From a virus, in IMG/VR virus record IMGVR_UViG_3300047476_001657, positions 29,304 to 93,303 of that record: a DNA stretch of 64,000 nt; one strand, 5' to 3'. This document shows positions 39,570 through 47,363 of this stretch, piece after piece; the first letter of the stretch is position 1, and each line of letters begins with the position of its first letter. Both the position numbers and the translations under genes were made by a program. The notes under the pieces were generated by a model. It was not told where the DNA came from and searched no databases. It saw nothing but the letters and a program-made list of their open reading frames with translations.

Positions 39570-41597
39570 TTACAAACTACTTAAACAATTAGAACAATCA
39601 TTAAAGAAGGTATTACCTGTATAAGGGAAAAAACTTCCTGAAATAAATGTAAAAGTAGAACCCAAAGGTAATGTTGGATATGTTGCAGAATAGTACATAA
39701 ATTCCCAACAATAATTGTTATCTGTAGTTTTAAATACATCACCTAGTATAAATGTAGGAACACCTAACGTTTGAATGATGTATTCAGTTGGATTACCGCA
39801 TTGTCTATAAACGTAATAACCTGGAGTCATAGAAGGTGTTGGTGAAGGTGTTATTGTTGGTGTTATAGATGGAGTAACTGTTGGAGTTGGTGTCGGTGAA
39901 ACATTAGGTGTACAAAGTACACATTCACCTAAGTTAGAATAACCTAAAGGACCATCAATCAAATTAATATCATCAACTCCAATTGTATCCAAATTATAAC
40001 CAACAAATGAAATACATTTTGATACTCCATTAACATCAGCCTTGAAAATCATAAATTGATTGATACTTCCACCTGAAGGTAATGGTATGTTGTTGGTTGT
40101 ATAAAACATCTCACCATTAAAACAATCTTGAAATTGTTTACTATTAGGACATTTAATTTCTCCATTGATAGTATTAAATGATACTGAACCGGAAACACTG
40201 AATGGTCTTGTTATTTGTGGTGTTGGTGTAGGTGTTGTTGTTATCGTAGGTGTTGGTGTCGGAGTATAACCAGTGATTGTTACATCAACTACAATAATAG
40301 AACAAGGATTGCTTGAAGTTGGTGTTGGTGTCGTTGTTGGTGATACACTTACAGTTGGTGTAGGAGTTGGTGTTGGAATAAAATCACAATCAAAAACAGC
40401 ATTAAAGTCCAATACTGAACAATTAACTGTTGGTGTAGGAGTTGGTGTTGGACACGTACCACTAAAAACATATGTATCACATAAATCAGGACAAGATGAA
40501 TTACAAGGGTATGGGCCTTCCAAAAAACAAGTTCCACCTAAACTTGATGACATACACCAAGTACCATCGTTGGAAAAAAATATGAAATAGCCAGTTGATT
40601 CACCTAACCAATATGGATAACCATTATAGTCACCACCATACTTGAAATTGTCATCATAACCCAAACCAGTGTTACTTATACAATAATTTACTATGTCTGT
40701 TTTATCTATGAAAACACAATATGGTGAACCACTACAAGTGTATAATGTATAACCACTTGGACAACTATATCCACTTGTAGATAAAGGAACTTCTTGTCCT
40801 ATTAAATCCAAAGTACTAAAAATTGTGTCTGCACTTAATTGTGTTGTATTAGTGTAACCACTTAATGTTGAAACTGAACCAGAATATATCTCAAATGCGA
40901 AAGCAGCATCACTACCATAGTTTAACCCTTTCATCTCTATAATGTTAAGTCCTGATGAAAATGTGTAAGGTAAAATTGACCAAGTGTTTATAATTAAACC
41001 TTGGGCTAAACATGGGTTAACCCCTATAATTGGACTTGTTTCAAAAATTAAATTATTATTAATTCTTAGTTCGATTTCATTGTCTGCAGCAAATCCGATA
41101 AAGTAAGTACCACCACTTGGAATATCCAAACAATAAGAAAAACCTAACCATTCATTGATTGGATTTGGTGGCGTCCCAACCCAAACACCTGCGTTATTTA
41201 ATCTCCCCCAATATGTCCCTAAAGGAGGTGCTGGAAATGCTTGTCCCCATAATTGATTTTGCAATGGTGTTGGATTAGGTGGAGATGGAAAACAACCAGT
41301 ACCACCTACTTGAATATTCAATATTCTACCACTATTATCTATTAAAAATTGAGTATTGGTTAATAGTGTACCATTTTCAGTGGATACAGTACCTGTTGTA
41401 CCTGAATTAGTTATTGGAAAAGATAAATTAGTAACATCTTCATAAAATATAGCTCCCAAAACACAATAAGAGTTATTTTGACTACCCGTTGTTGCTGTAT
41501 AAAAATATGAACCACCACTTGTTGCTGCGGTAATTGTTAAAATACAAGCATCTGAATCTATGGTTGGGGTATAACCCGATGGACAAGGACAACTCAT
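39570..41597 (-). CDS. Modular fiber with PA14-like region and Pro-Thr linkers
   Basis: The 675-residue protein starts MSCPCPSGYTPTIDSDACILT. Residues about 110-250 include GGTYFIGFAADNEIELRIN and later LNIIEMKGLNYG, which recall PA14/GLEYA-type carbohydrate-binding folds. Cys-rich loops and four PTPTP linker blocks follow (nucleotides 39835-40457). The mosaic suggests a receptor-binding fiber able to exchange modules. It is 3 bases downstream of the small 72-residue gene and is translated with it. The carbohydrate-binding idea is an inference from a short motif; fiber status is likely. Confidence 0.62.
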   Translation of the reverse strand: MSCPCPSGYTPTIDSDACILTITAATSGGSYFYTATTGSQNNSYCVLGAIFYEDVTNLSFPITNSGTTGTVSTENGTLLTNTQFLIDNSGRILNIQVGGTGCFPSPPNPTPLQNQLWGQAFPAPPLGTYWGRLNNAGVWVGTPPNPINEWLGFSYCLDIPSGGTYFIGFAADNEIELRINNNLIFETSPIIGVNPCLAQGLIINTWSILPYTFSSGLNIIEMKGLNYGSDAAFAFEIYSGSVSTLSGYTNTTQLSADTIFSTLDLIGQEVPLSTSGYSCPSGYTLYTCSGSPYCVFIDKTDIVNYCISNTGLGYDDNFKYGGDYNGYPYWLGESTGYFIFFSNDGTWCMSSSLGGTCFLEGPYPCNSSCPDLCDTYVFSGTCPTPTPTPTVNCSVLDFNAVFDCDFIPTPTPTPTVSVSPTTTPTPTSSNPCSIIVVDVTITGYTPTPTPTITTTPTPTPQITRPFSVSGSVSFNTINGEIKCPNSKQFQDCFNGEMFYTTNNIPLPSGGSINQFMIFKADVNGVSKCISFVGYNLDTIGVDDINLIDGPLGYSNLGECVLCTPNVSPTPTPTVTPSITPTITPSPTPSMTPGYYVYRQCGNPTEYIIQTLGVPTFILGDVFKTTDNNYCWEFMYYSATYPTLPLGSTFTFISGSFFPYTGNTFFNDCSNCLSSL
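39835..40457. repeat. Cluster of Pro-Thr linker repeats
   Basis: Four blocks (about 39835-39900, 40217-40265, 40318-40378 and 40428-40453) of GGTGTTGGTGTAGG-type units encode PTPTP linkers between short domains of this fiber. Confidence 0.6.
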
Positions 41598-41600
41598 TCG

Positions 41601-41819
41601 TTATGGAACTATTAAATTATTTATAACCTCACAACCATTACTATCAATTGTTTTCAGATTATATGATAGTTGACCATCCAAAATAGATGGAACATCAAAT
41701 GAATATGGAAAAACTGAAACCGTATCAACAAATATACAAGTCGTAATTAGTTGGTCACAAAGATAAATGTTACAAGGTGTTGAACCCGTTATATCATTTA
41801 TAGTTATTGTTGTTGGCAT
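41601..41819 (-). CDS. Small tail-associated protein, paralogue of 39238 gene
   Basis: This 72-residue protein is the first gene of the minus-strand fiber island. It has the CNIYLCDQLITTCI motif and the NGCEVI end motif also found in the 99-residue protein at 39238. It has no signal peptide or membrane segment. A TATTTATT motif lies 17 bases upstream in the divergent promoter region shared with the primase. The role is unknown; a small structural or chaperone protein for fibers is possible. Confidence 0.58.
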   Translation of the reverse strand: MPTTITINDITGSTPCNIYLCDQLITTCIFVDTVSVFPYSFDVPSILDGQLSYNLKTIDSNGCEVINNLIVP

Positions 41820-41836
41820 TTGACAAAATTGTTTTT

Positions 41837-41844
41837 AATAAATA
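41837..41844 (-). promoter_or_regulatory. TATTTATT late-promoter-like motif at divergent region
   Basis: AATAAATA on plus reads TATTTATTAAAAAC on minus, 17 bases before the ATG at 41819. It would start the whole minus-strand island. Confidence 0.5.
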
Positions 41845-41872
41845 TATTAGGTAGAGAAACTTTGTGAATATT

Positions 41873-42775
41873 ATGTCAGATGATAGTGAAATAATCGTAG
41901 ACCTTCTACGAGATATATTTGGGGATGAAAAACAACACTATGAGTCCAAAGGACAAATTAGTCATCATTGTCCGGAATGTGATGAGGGAAGAAAAAAAGG
42001 CAATTTGGAAATAAATTATTTTCAACATGTATTTCATTGTTGGAGTTGTGGTGATACGAATAATATGCACGGAACACTACATAAGTTGATTAAAAAGTAT
42101 GGAAAAAAATCCCATCTTAAAACTTATTCTATATTAGCTCCAGAAGAAAACAAACCAACACAAAGAAAAAAAGTTAACAAACTTAAATTACCTGAATATT
42201 TCAAAAAGTTTAATGAAGTATCATCAATATATCCAGTAAGAAGACAAGCATACAATTATTTAACCAATAGAGGTATTACAGATGAAATAATAGAAAGATA
42301 TGGAATTGGTTTTTGTGATAATGGAAGTCATGCTGGTAGAATAATAATTCCATCCTATGATAAAAAAGGGGAATTAAATTACTATATTGCCAGAAGTTGG
42401 GATTTACATACAAGAGCCAAATACAAAAATCCCGAGGCTGAAAAAGATAAAATAATATTCTTTGAAAGTTTGATTGATTGGAATAAAGACATTACCTTGG
42501 TTGAAGGAGCATTTGACTCAATATTCATTCCAAATAGTATTCCAATGTTGGGAAAACATATGAGTTCATTATTATTTGACACCTTATATGAAAAAACTAA
42601 AGGTAACATAACAATAGCTTTGGATGGTGATGCTTTTGACAATGCAGTTAAATTATATCACGAGTTGAATGGGGGTAACCTCTATGGAAGAATTAAAATC
42701 GTTAAGTTACCTTTGGATAAAGATATTGCTGATTTGAGGGGACAAATAAATGAATATTATATAGAAATAAAATGA
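41873..42775 (+). CDS. 61: DNA primase (gp61-like)
   Basis: From the ATG at 41873 (a GTG at 41864 would add three residues) the 300-residue protein has a CHC2-type zinc finger (HHCPECDEG, then FHCWSCGD), a primase core with NRGITDEIIERYGIGFC, and Toprim motifs LVEGAFDSIF and ITIALDGDA. It makes RNA primers for lagging-strand synthesis and would partner the gp41-like helicase encoded 35 kb away. The gene is divergent from the fiber island and overlaps the next gene by 4 bases. Confidence is high. Confidence 0.9.
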   Translation: MSDDSEIIVDLLRDIFGDEKQHYESKGQISHHCPECDEGRKKGNLEINYFQHVFHCWSCGDTNNMHGTLHKLIKKYGKKSHLKTYSILAPEENKPTQRKKVNKLKLPEYFKKFNEVSSIYPVRRQAYNYLTNRGITDEIIERYGIGFCDNGSHAGRIIIPSYDKKGELNYYIARSWDLHTRAKYKNPEAEKDKIIFFESLIDWNKDITLVEGAFDSIFIPNSIPMLGKHMSSLLFDTLYEKTKGNITIALDGDAFDNAVKLYHELNGGNLYGRIKIVKLPLDKDIADLRGQINEYYIEIK

Positions 42776-43617
42776 CAGATTTATACAAAGTAAGAGACGA
42801 AATACTAGAAATAGTTAAAAAAAGGCAAGAAGAATTACAACTAACATTTGAGGAAGAATCCCACAAATACACAATGTTAGATAAAGAGGGTAATTTAAGA
42901 GATGATTGGTATTCGGTATCAAAAATCTTGAAGAATTATTATGACCCATTCCCAGCTGAAGAAATTGCATTAAAGAAAGCAAAAGGAGATGTTGAAGAAC
43001 AACAAAAACTATTAAAAGAATGGGCTGATGCTGGAACTTATTCAACCAACCTTGGTTCAAGAACCCACTTTTTATTGGAACAAAAATCACTTGAAATGTT
43101 TGACATCAAAAAGGAGGTTAGACAACCAATATTTGATTGTGATTTTGAACAAATATTAAAGAGTGATAGAATGGTGAGTGGGGGAATGAAATGTTTGGAA
43201 TTGATGAAAGAAAGGGGTGGTGTGTTACTTGATACAGAAATGGTATTGGGTGATAATGAGTTGGGTTATGTTGGACAACCTGATAAAATGTGGTTGATTG
43301 AAAATAAAGAAAAAAATCAAATTGGAATATTTTGCACTGATTGGAAAACAAACAAGAGTAAAAACTTTGAGTCCAATCATTTTACAAAATCAATGAAATA
43401 TCCTTTTAATAAACTACCAGACAATGCGTTGGGACATTATTATTTACAACTTCCATTATATTTAAGATTGTTATTCAAAATGTTGAAAGGAAGTAAGTAT
43501 GAAAATATTGGACTTTTTGGGGCAATAATAGTATTATTGAAGGAAGATGGAACATTCGAGGAGTTTAGAATACCATCATCAGTTATTAACCAAGTAATGA
43601 ATTTGAAAATCTTTTAA
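42772..43617 (+). CDS. PD-(D/E)XK nuclease (RecB/Cas4-like)
   Basis: The 281-residue protein shows the RecB-family nuclease order: GSRTHFLLEQ (metal His region), LGYVGQPDKMWL, CTDWKTNK with Asp190 and Lys192, and YLQLPLYLRLL (the Q-x3-Y helix). It would degrade or trim DNA, for example in recombination or host DNA breakdown. It overlaps the primase stop by 4 bases (ATGA) and so belongs to the replication unit. No Cys cluster is seen, so an iron-sulfur site as in AddB/Cas4 is unlikely. The superfamily call is strong; the exact role is unknown. Confidence 0.82.
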   Translation: MTDLYKVRDEILEIVKKRQEELQLTFEEESHKYTMLDKEGNLRDDWYSVSKILKNYYDPFPAEEIALKKAKGDVEEQQKLLKEWADAGTYSTNLGSRTHFLLEQKSLEMFDIKKEVRQPIFDCDFEQILKSDRMVSGGMKCLELMKERGGVLLDTEMVLGDNELGYVGQPDKMWLIENKEKNQIGIFCTDWKTNKSKNFESNHFTKSMKYPFNKLPDNALGHYYLQLPLYLRLLFKMLKGSKYENIGLFGAIIVLLKEDGTFEEFRIPSSVINQVMNLKIF

Positions 43618-43626
43618 ATATTAATT

Positions 43627-43812
43627 ATGGAATTAGAAAACGAAGTATTAACAGAAAAAGAAAAGGATTATTTAGATGACTTGAAATTTATTTTGGGTAA
43701 AATGAAAAAGAAATTCTCTTTTGAATATAACGGAGTTAAGTTTGTATCAAATAGGGAAATAATTGGTGTTGAACCAGAAACTTATAAATTAATTTACAAA
43801 AACAATAATTAA
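43627..43812 (+). CDS. Small charged protein, unknown
   Basis: This 61-residue protein starts MELENEVLTEKEKDYLDDLKFIL and is very rich in Lys and Glu, probably one helix followed by a short beta hairpin (FEYNGVKFVSNREIIGVEPE). I do not recognise it. It lies 9 bases after the nuclease gene and 3 bases before the next small gene, in the same operon as gp47. Confidence 0.5.
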   Translation: MELENEVLTEKEKDYLDDLKFILGKMKKKFSFEYNGVKFVSNREIIGVEPETYKLIYKNNN

Positions 43813-43815
43813 AAA

Positions 43816-44088
43816 ATGGAAAATCAAAAATTAGAAAGTGTTGAAGTTTCAGTTTATGAATCTTACACAACTTATCTTAGAAAAAAACCTTTAACAATTA
43901 ACATCTCAGATTATCCTGAATTAGAAGGTATGAATGAAGATGAAATTCAAAGTTATATACTTGAAAATGGTGATGAAATGAAACCAATGAATGATGATGT
44001 TTATGAAAGTTTAATGGGTGAATTAATAGACCAAGATATAGATTGGGATAAACTTGATAACGAAGATTTTAATATAATTGTAGAATAA
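43816..44088 (+). CDS. Small acidic protein, unknown
   Basis: The 90-residue protein is strongly acidic (Asp and Glu rich), for example LEGMNEDEIQSYI and DQDIDWDKLDNEDFNIIVE. It has no Cys and no membrane segment. Acidic small phage proteins can mimic DNA, but no evidence goes beyond composition here. It is located 3 bases after one small gene and 1 base before the zinc-ribbon gene. Confidence 0.5.
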   Translation: MENQKLESVEVSVYESYTTYLRKKPLTINISDYPELEGMNEDEIQSYILENGDEMKPMNDDVYESLMGELIDQDIDWDKLDNEDFNIIVE

Positions 44089-44089
44089 T

Positions 44090-44314
44090 ATGGATAACTT
44101 AATTAATACAGAAAAGAACTTACCGAGAATTGACTTAAAAGAACAACCAACATTAACTTGTGAGAAATGTGAATCCAAGTTTTTTGAAGAAGTTGTTATG
44201 GTAAAAAAAGTATCAAAACTTTTAACTGGAAGTATGGAAGATACTATTGTACCTTTCCCAACCTATCGTTGTGCTGATTGTAAACACGTTAACTCTGACT
44301 TTGAATTATTTTAA
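44090..44314 (+). CDS. Small zinc-ribbon protein
   Basis: The 74-residue protein has two CxxC pairs, CEKCESKFF near residue 24 and CADCKHVNSDFE near the C-terminus, as expected for a zinc ribbon. The N-terminus is polar and the middle contains Lys-Val repeats. It may bind nucleic acid or RNA polymerase. It is in the operon that ends with gp47, 3 bases before that gene. The zinc-ribbon call is good; the role is unknown. Confidence 0.62.
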   Translation: MDNLINTEKNLPRIDLKEQPTLTCEKCESKFFEEVVMVKKVSKLLTGSMEDTIVPFPTYRCADCKHVNSDFELF

Positions 44315-44317
44315 TTT

Positions 44318-45097
44318 ATGATAAACAAACTTGTCCATTTCTCGGACTTACATTTGAGATTGATTAAAGACCACGATTTATATAAATCCGTGTTGTCTGA
44401 TATGTTCAATCAATTTAAGGAAATACAACCTGATAGAGTCGTATTCACCGGTGATTTAGTTCATAGCAAAAACCAAGTCAGTCCAGAATTAATTGAAATG
44501 GTTAGATGGACATTGGAAGAATGTTCCAAAATTGCCAAGACAATCATTATTATTGGTAATCACGATATGTTAGAAAACAACTTATCAAGATTAGATACCT
44601 TAACACCCATCATTGAATCAATGAATAATGATAACATTGTTTATTACAAAGATAGAGGTGTATATGTTGATGAGAATATTGATTGGGTTGTGTATTCCTT
44701 ATTTGAACATAATATTCCACCAGTCATTGAGAAATCAAATAACCTAAAAATTGGATTATTTCACGGACCTATTATAGGGTTATATACAGACATTGGATAT
44801 AAGTTTGAAACAGGATATGAGGTGAGTAAATTTGATGGTTGTAATCTTGTTTTATGTGGGGATATTCATAAGAGACAAGTATTTGATATTCCTAATAATA
44901 AGAAAGCATATATGGTGGGTTCAACCATCCAACAAAACTATGGGGAAACAATTAAAAAACACGGATTTGGTGTTTATGATGTTGTTAAAGATGAATATAG
45001 ATTTGTTGACTTGAATAACCCCAAACCTTTTCTTAAATTTGAAATAAGTTCATTTGAAGATATAATTGATGGAAAAGAAAAACTCATTAACACTTAA
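44318..45097 (+). CDS. 47: Recombination nuclease subunit gp47 (SbcD/Mre11-like)
   Basis: The 259-residue protein has the calcineurin-type phosphoesterase motifs: HFSDLH at 7-12, VFTGDLVH with Asp46, GNHD at 80-83, LFHGP and CGDIHKRQ. It would form a complex with the gp46 ATPase to resect DNA ends for recombination-dependent replication. It is shorter than T4 gp47 (339 residues), lacking much of the C-terminal capping part. Its gp46 partner is not adjacent but 10 kb downstream. The end overlaps the next gene by 29 bases. Confidence is high. Confidence 0.88.
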   Translation: MINKLVHFSDLHLRLIKDHDLYKSVLSDMFNQFKEIQPDRVVFTGDLVHSKNQVSPELIEMVRWTLEECSKIAKTIIIIGNHDMLENNLSRLDTLTPIIESMNNDNIVYYKDRGVYVDENIDWVVYSLFEHNIPPVIEKSNNLKIGLFHGPIIGLYTDIGYKFETGYEVSKFDGCNLVLCGDIHKRQVFDIPNNKKAYMVGSTIQQNYGETIKKHGFGVYDVVKDEYRFVDLNNPKPFLKFEISSFEDIIDGKEKLINT

Positions 45098-45788
45098 CAA
45101 ACAAAATCAAAAAGATTTAACTGATTATTGTAAGTTGAATGATATTGAGGATGTTGATAAGTTTTTTCAACAATGTTTCAAACAAGGGTTTGATATTAAA
45201 AAATATGGTTTATTAGGTGAAAATAATGAAAGAGTTGTTGAATACATCGAAAAAGAAGTTCCGATTGAGGTTATCAAATATATTGAAAAGGAAACGATTA
45301 GAGAAGTCCCCATCGAAGTTATTAAAGAGGTTGAAAAAATTGTCGTTGTCGAGAAAGAAATCCCAATTGAGAAGATAGTTGAAAAAACTATTGAAGTACC
45401 AGTTGAGGTTATTAAAGAGGTTGAGAAGATTGTTGAGGTAACTAAGGAAGTACCAATTGAATCTAAAAATATTTCTCAAAATGAGATTATAGTGGAAAAA
45501 ATTATCCAAGTACCCATTGAAGTTGAGAAGATAGTCGAAAAAATTGTCGAAGTTCCAATTGAAGTAGTTAAAGAAATTATTAAAGAAGTTGAGGTAATTA
45601 AAGAGGTTGAAAAACCAAATGAAAAGATGGGAATGTTACAAGACACTTTGATGAAGTTAAGAAGGGAAATGGGAGATAAAGACAAAACTATAACTGAACT
45701 TAATAATAAAATAGAACAACTTGAAAAATTGGTATCAAATACTGGTGCTGTTTATATGAAGGGTTCTAATTTATCTCAAAATTTATAA
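45069..45788 (+). CDS. VPIEV-repeat coiled-coil protein
   Basis: From the ATG at 45069 (a TTG at 45066 is adjacent) the product is 239 residues. Residues about 60-180 are repeats built on EVPIEVIKEVEKIVE with a regular charge pattern, then a helical segment (KLRREMGDKDKTITELNNKIEQLEKLV). The repeats would give an extended or coiled-coil rod. The start lies inside the end of gp47. The last 12 residues (VYMKGSNLSQNL) are coded again, in diverged form, at 47282-47320 beyond the methyltransferase/endonuclease pair. No enzymatic motif is seen. The function is unknown. Confidence 0.6.
   Translation: MEKKNSLTLNKQNQKDLTDYCKLNDIEDVDKFFQQCFKQGFDIKKYGLLGENNERVVEYIEKEVPIEVIKYIEKETIREVPIEVIKEVEKIVVVEKEIPIEKIVEKTIEVPVEVIKEVEKIVEVTKEVPIESKNISQNEIIVEKIIQVPIEVEKIVEKIVEVPIEVVKEIIKEVEVIKEVEKPNEKMGMLQDTLMKLRREMGDKDKTITELNNKIEQLEKLVSNTGAVYMKGSNLSQNL
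45750..45788 (+). repeat. Left copy of duplicated gene end flanking cassette
   Basis: These 39 bases code VYMKGSNLSQNL-stop. They match 47282-47320 at 33 of 39 positions; five of the six differences are synonymous. Confidence 0.85.
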
Positions 45789-45796
45789 ATAAAATA

Positions 45797-46663
45797 ATGT
45801 ATACAAATACTGATTGGAACAAATTTCATTTAATTGATGTTGTTGAAGGATTAAAAAAAATTGAATCAAATTCCGTTGATATTGTATTGTCAGATCCACC
45901 ATATAACATTGGTAAGGATTTTGGACTTTGTAAAGACAATTTAGAGTTAAACACCTACTTACAATGGTGTGATGAGTGGATAAATGAAAGTATTAGAATT
46001 TTAAAACCATCTGGGTCACTGTTTATCTATGGTTTCAGTGAAATCTTAGCTCATTTGTCAGTTAGGATTAATTTAGATAAAAGATGGTTAATTTGGCACT
46101 ATACCAACAAAACAGTTCCAAGTTATAATGGATGGCAAAGAAGTCACGAAAGTATTCTTTATTGTTGGAAAGAGAAACCCGTATTCAATAGAGATGAAAT
46201 TAGAATTCCTTACACTGAAACTTTCCTTAAAAACTCGGCAGGTAAAACAAGAAAAAAAAGTAACACTGCAAGATTTGGGGGTAAAGAAGAAACTACATAT
46301 ACAGCACATGAAAATGGAGCACTCCCAAGAGATGTTTTTACTGATGTTTCTACTTTAGCAGGTGGTGCAGGTAAAGAGAGATATTTTTTATATGATGGTG
46401 AAGTCTATCCTGGTACGGAAATAAAAAACTTTGACATTGAAAAATGTCTTAAACACCCAACACAAAAACCTTCAAAATTGACTCAAAAATTATTACTTTC
46501 AGCTAAAACTGATGGTTGTAAAGTAGTTATCCCATTTGGAGGTTCAGGTTCTGAAGGTGTTGTTTCTAAAAAATTGGGTTTAGATTTTATTGGGTTTGAA
46601 ATAAATGAGGATTATTTAAAACTAGCAAATGGGGCTGTAAATAAATTTCAAGATATATTTTAA
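45797..46663 (+). CDS. DNA methyltransferase, DPPY class (R-M type)
   Basis: The 288-residue protein has DPPY at 33-36 (motif IV, within VLSDPPYNIG) and the SAM-binding motif VIPFGGSGSEG near residue 235, followed by FIGFEINEDYLKLA. This motif order fits the beta class of N6-adenine or N4-cytosine methyltransferases. It faces an endonuclease-like gene, with only a palindromic terminator between them, so it probably protects DNA in a restriction-modification pair. The start is an ATG right after the VPIEV gene. The recognition site cannot be read from the sequence. Confidence for the enzyme class is high. Confidence 0.9.
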   Translation: MYTNTDWNKFHLIDVVEGLKKIESNSVDIVLSDPPYNIGKDFGLCKDNLELNTYLQWCDEWINESIRILKPSGSLFIYGFSEILAHLSVRINLDKRWLIWHYTNKTVPSYNGWQRSHESILYCWKEKPVFNRDEIRIPYTETFLKNSAGKTRKKSNTARFGGKEETTYTAHENGALPRDVFTDVSTLAGGAGKERYFLYDGEVYPGTEIKNFDIEKCLKHPTQKPSKLTQKLLLSAKTDGCKVVIPFGGSGSEGVVSKKLGLDFIGFEINEDYLKLANGAVNKFQDIF

Positions 46664-46698
46664 ATAACTTTGTGAGTTAACTCACAAAGTTATTTAAA
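46659..46698. terminator. 40-bp perfect palindrome between convergent genes
   Basis: A 40-base perfect palindrome (centre GTTAAC) contains the methyltransferase stop on its left arm and the endonuclease stop at its centre. It would act as a bidirectional terminator, although its T tracts are short. Confidence 0.7.
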
Positions 46699-47195
46699 TC
46701 TTCAACATTTCTAATTGGTGTTAAATAGTTTTTTATGTTTTTATAATTACACCAAAGTCCTTGTCCTTCGGCACCACCTTGTTGTGTGACCAATCCCTTA
46801 GACTTCAAATTAAGTAAGTCTGATTTACTTATGATGAACACATCAATACTATTGAAATTAACACCACAGAATAGTAGATAATCATATTCGTGATCCTCCA
46901 TTATATGTTGCCATTTCCAATCACCATTAGTGACCCAAAATCTTGAAGATTTAACTTCAAAGTTTTTACCTGATAATATTTGACGTAAATCGTGACCTGT
47001 ATTAGTTGGCTTATCAAGGGATAAACATTCCTTAATAATTCTTTGTATTTTTTCCCCAAACGATTTATTACTAAGAGAAACGATTTTTAGTATGTCTGGA
47101 TGTGCATTGTTTTCAACATAATAATCTAATTGAGTTTTTACAGTTTTTATACTTTCAAAAGTTTTAGTTTTACTTATTTGTTCTATTGATATCAT
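46677..47195 (-). CDS. Type II restriction endonuclease-like, PD-(D/E)XK
   Basis: The 172-residue protein has a nuclease-like signature: GHDLRQILSGKNFEVKSS with Asp69, Glu80 and Lys82, preceded by FGEKIQ with Glu48 and followed by WQHIMEDHEYDYLLFCGV. This GxD...ExK spacing fits small type II restriction enzymes. It is convergent with a DPPY methyltransferase, the usual restriction-modification layout. It could cut unmethylated host or rival phage DNA. Alternatives are a Vsr- or HEG-type nuclease. The start is an ATG at 47195 after an A/T-rich leader. The fold is inferred by eye; the partner supports it. Confidence 0.65.
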   Translation of the reverse strand: MISIEQISKTKTFESIKTVKTQLDYYVENNAHPDILKIVSLSNKSFGEKIQRIIKECLSLDKPTNTGHDLRQILSGKNFEVKSSRFWVTNGDWKWQHIMEDHEYDYLLFCGVNFNSIDVFIISKSDLLNLKSKGLVTQQGGAEGQGLWCNYKNIKNYLTPIRNVEDLNNFVS

Positions 47196-47281
47196 ATTAC
47201 TTATTTTTATTTAATGTAAACATAATTAAAAATTTTGAATTGTAAAAAAAAATAATTAATTTCTTTAAAAAGGATAATTGG

Positions 47282-47320
47282 GTTTATATGAAAGGTTCTA
47301 ACCTATCTAAAAATCTGTAA
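47282..47320 (+). repeat. Right copy of duplicated gene end
   Basis: These bases code VYMKGSNLSKNL-stop without a gene in front; upstream homology to the VPIEV gene stops at once. It marks the right edge of the cassette. Confidence 0.85.
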
Positions 47321-47328
47321 TATTTATT
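47321..47328 (+). promoter_or_regulatory. TATTTATT late-promoter-like motif
   Basis: The motif follows the duplicated stop codon directly and is 10 bases before the ATG at 47339, with an A-rich leader. Confidence 0.45.
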
Positions 47329-47363
47329 GTAAAAAAATATGGAAAAGTTAATTAAAAGAGTTT

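Larger units (their letters stand above)
45789..47281. mobile_element. Putative inserted restriction-modification cassette
   Basis: A convergent methyltransferase and endonuclease-like gene pair is bounded by two diverged copies of the same 39-nt gene end. The layout suggests a cassette that entered by recombination with a related phage, bringing its own version of the flanking gene end. No transposase or terminal inverted repeats are present. Confidence 0.5.

Noticed and set aside
32351-40457. CRISPR array from repeated GGTGTTGG units
   Set aside because: The repeats are degenerate, in-frame codons for PTPTP linkers without unique spacers.
40273-40590. Plus-strand VGVGVG frame opposite the PA14-like fiber
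   Set aside because: It is the complement of the PTPTP linkers and has no other support.
45781-45799. TATAAATA before the cassette methyltransferase as a T4-like late promoter
   Set aside because: It is the only case in this orientation, while many other genes have TATTTAT in the sense direction.
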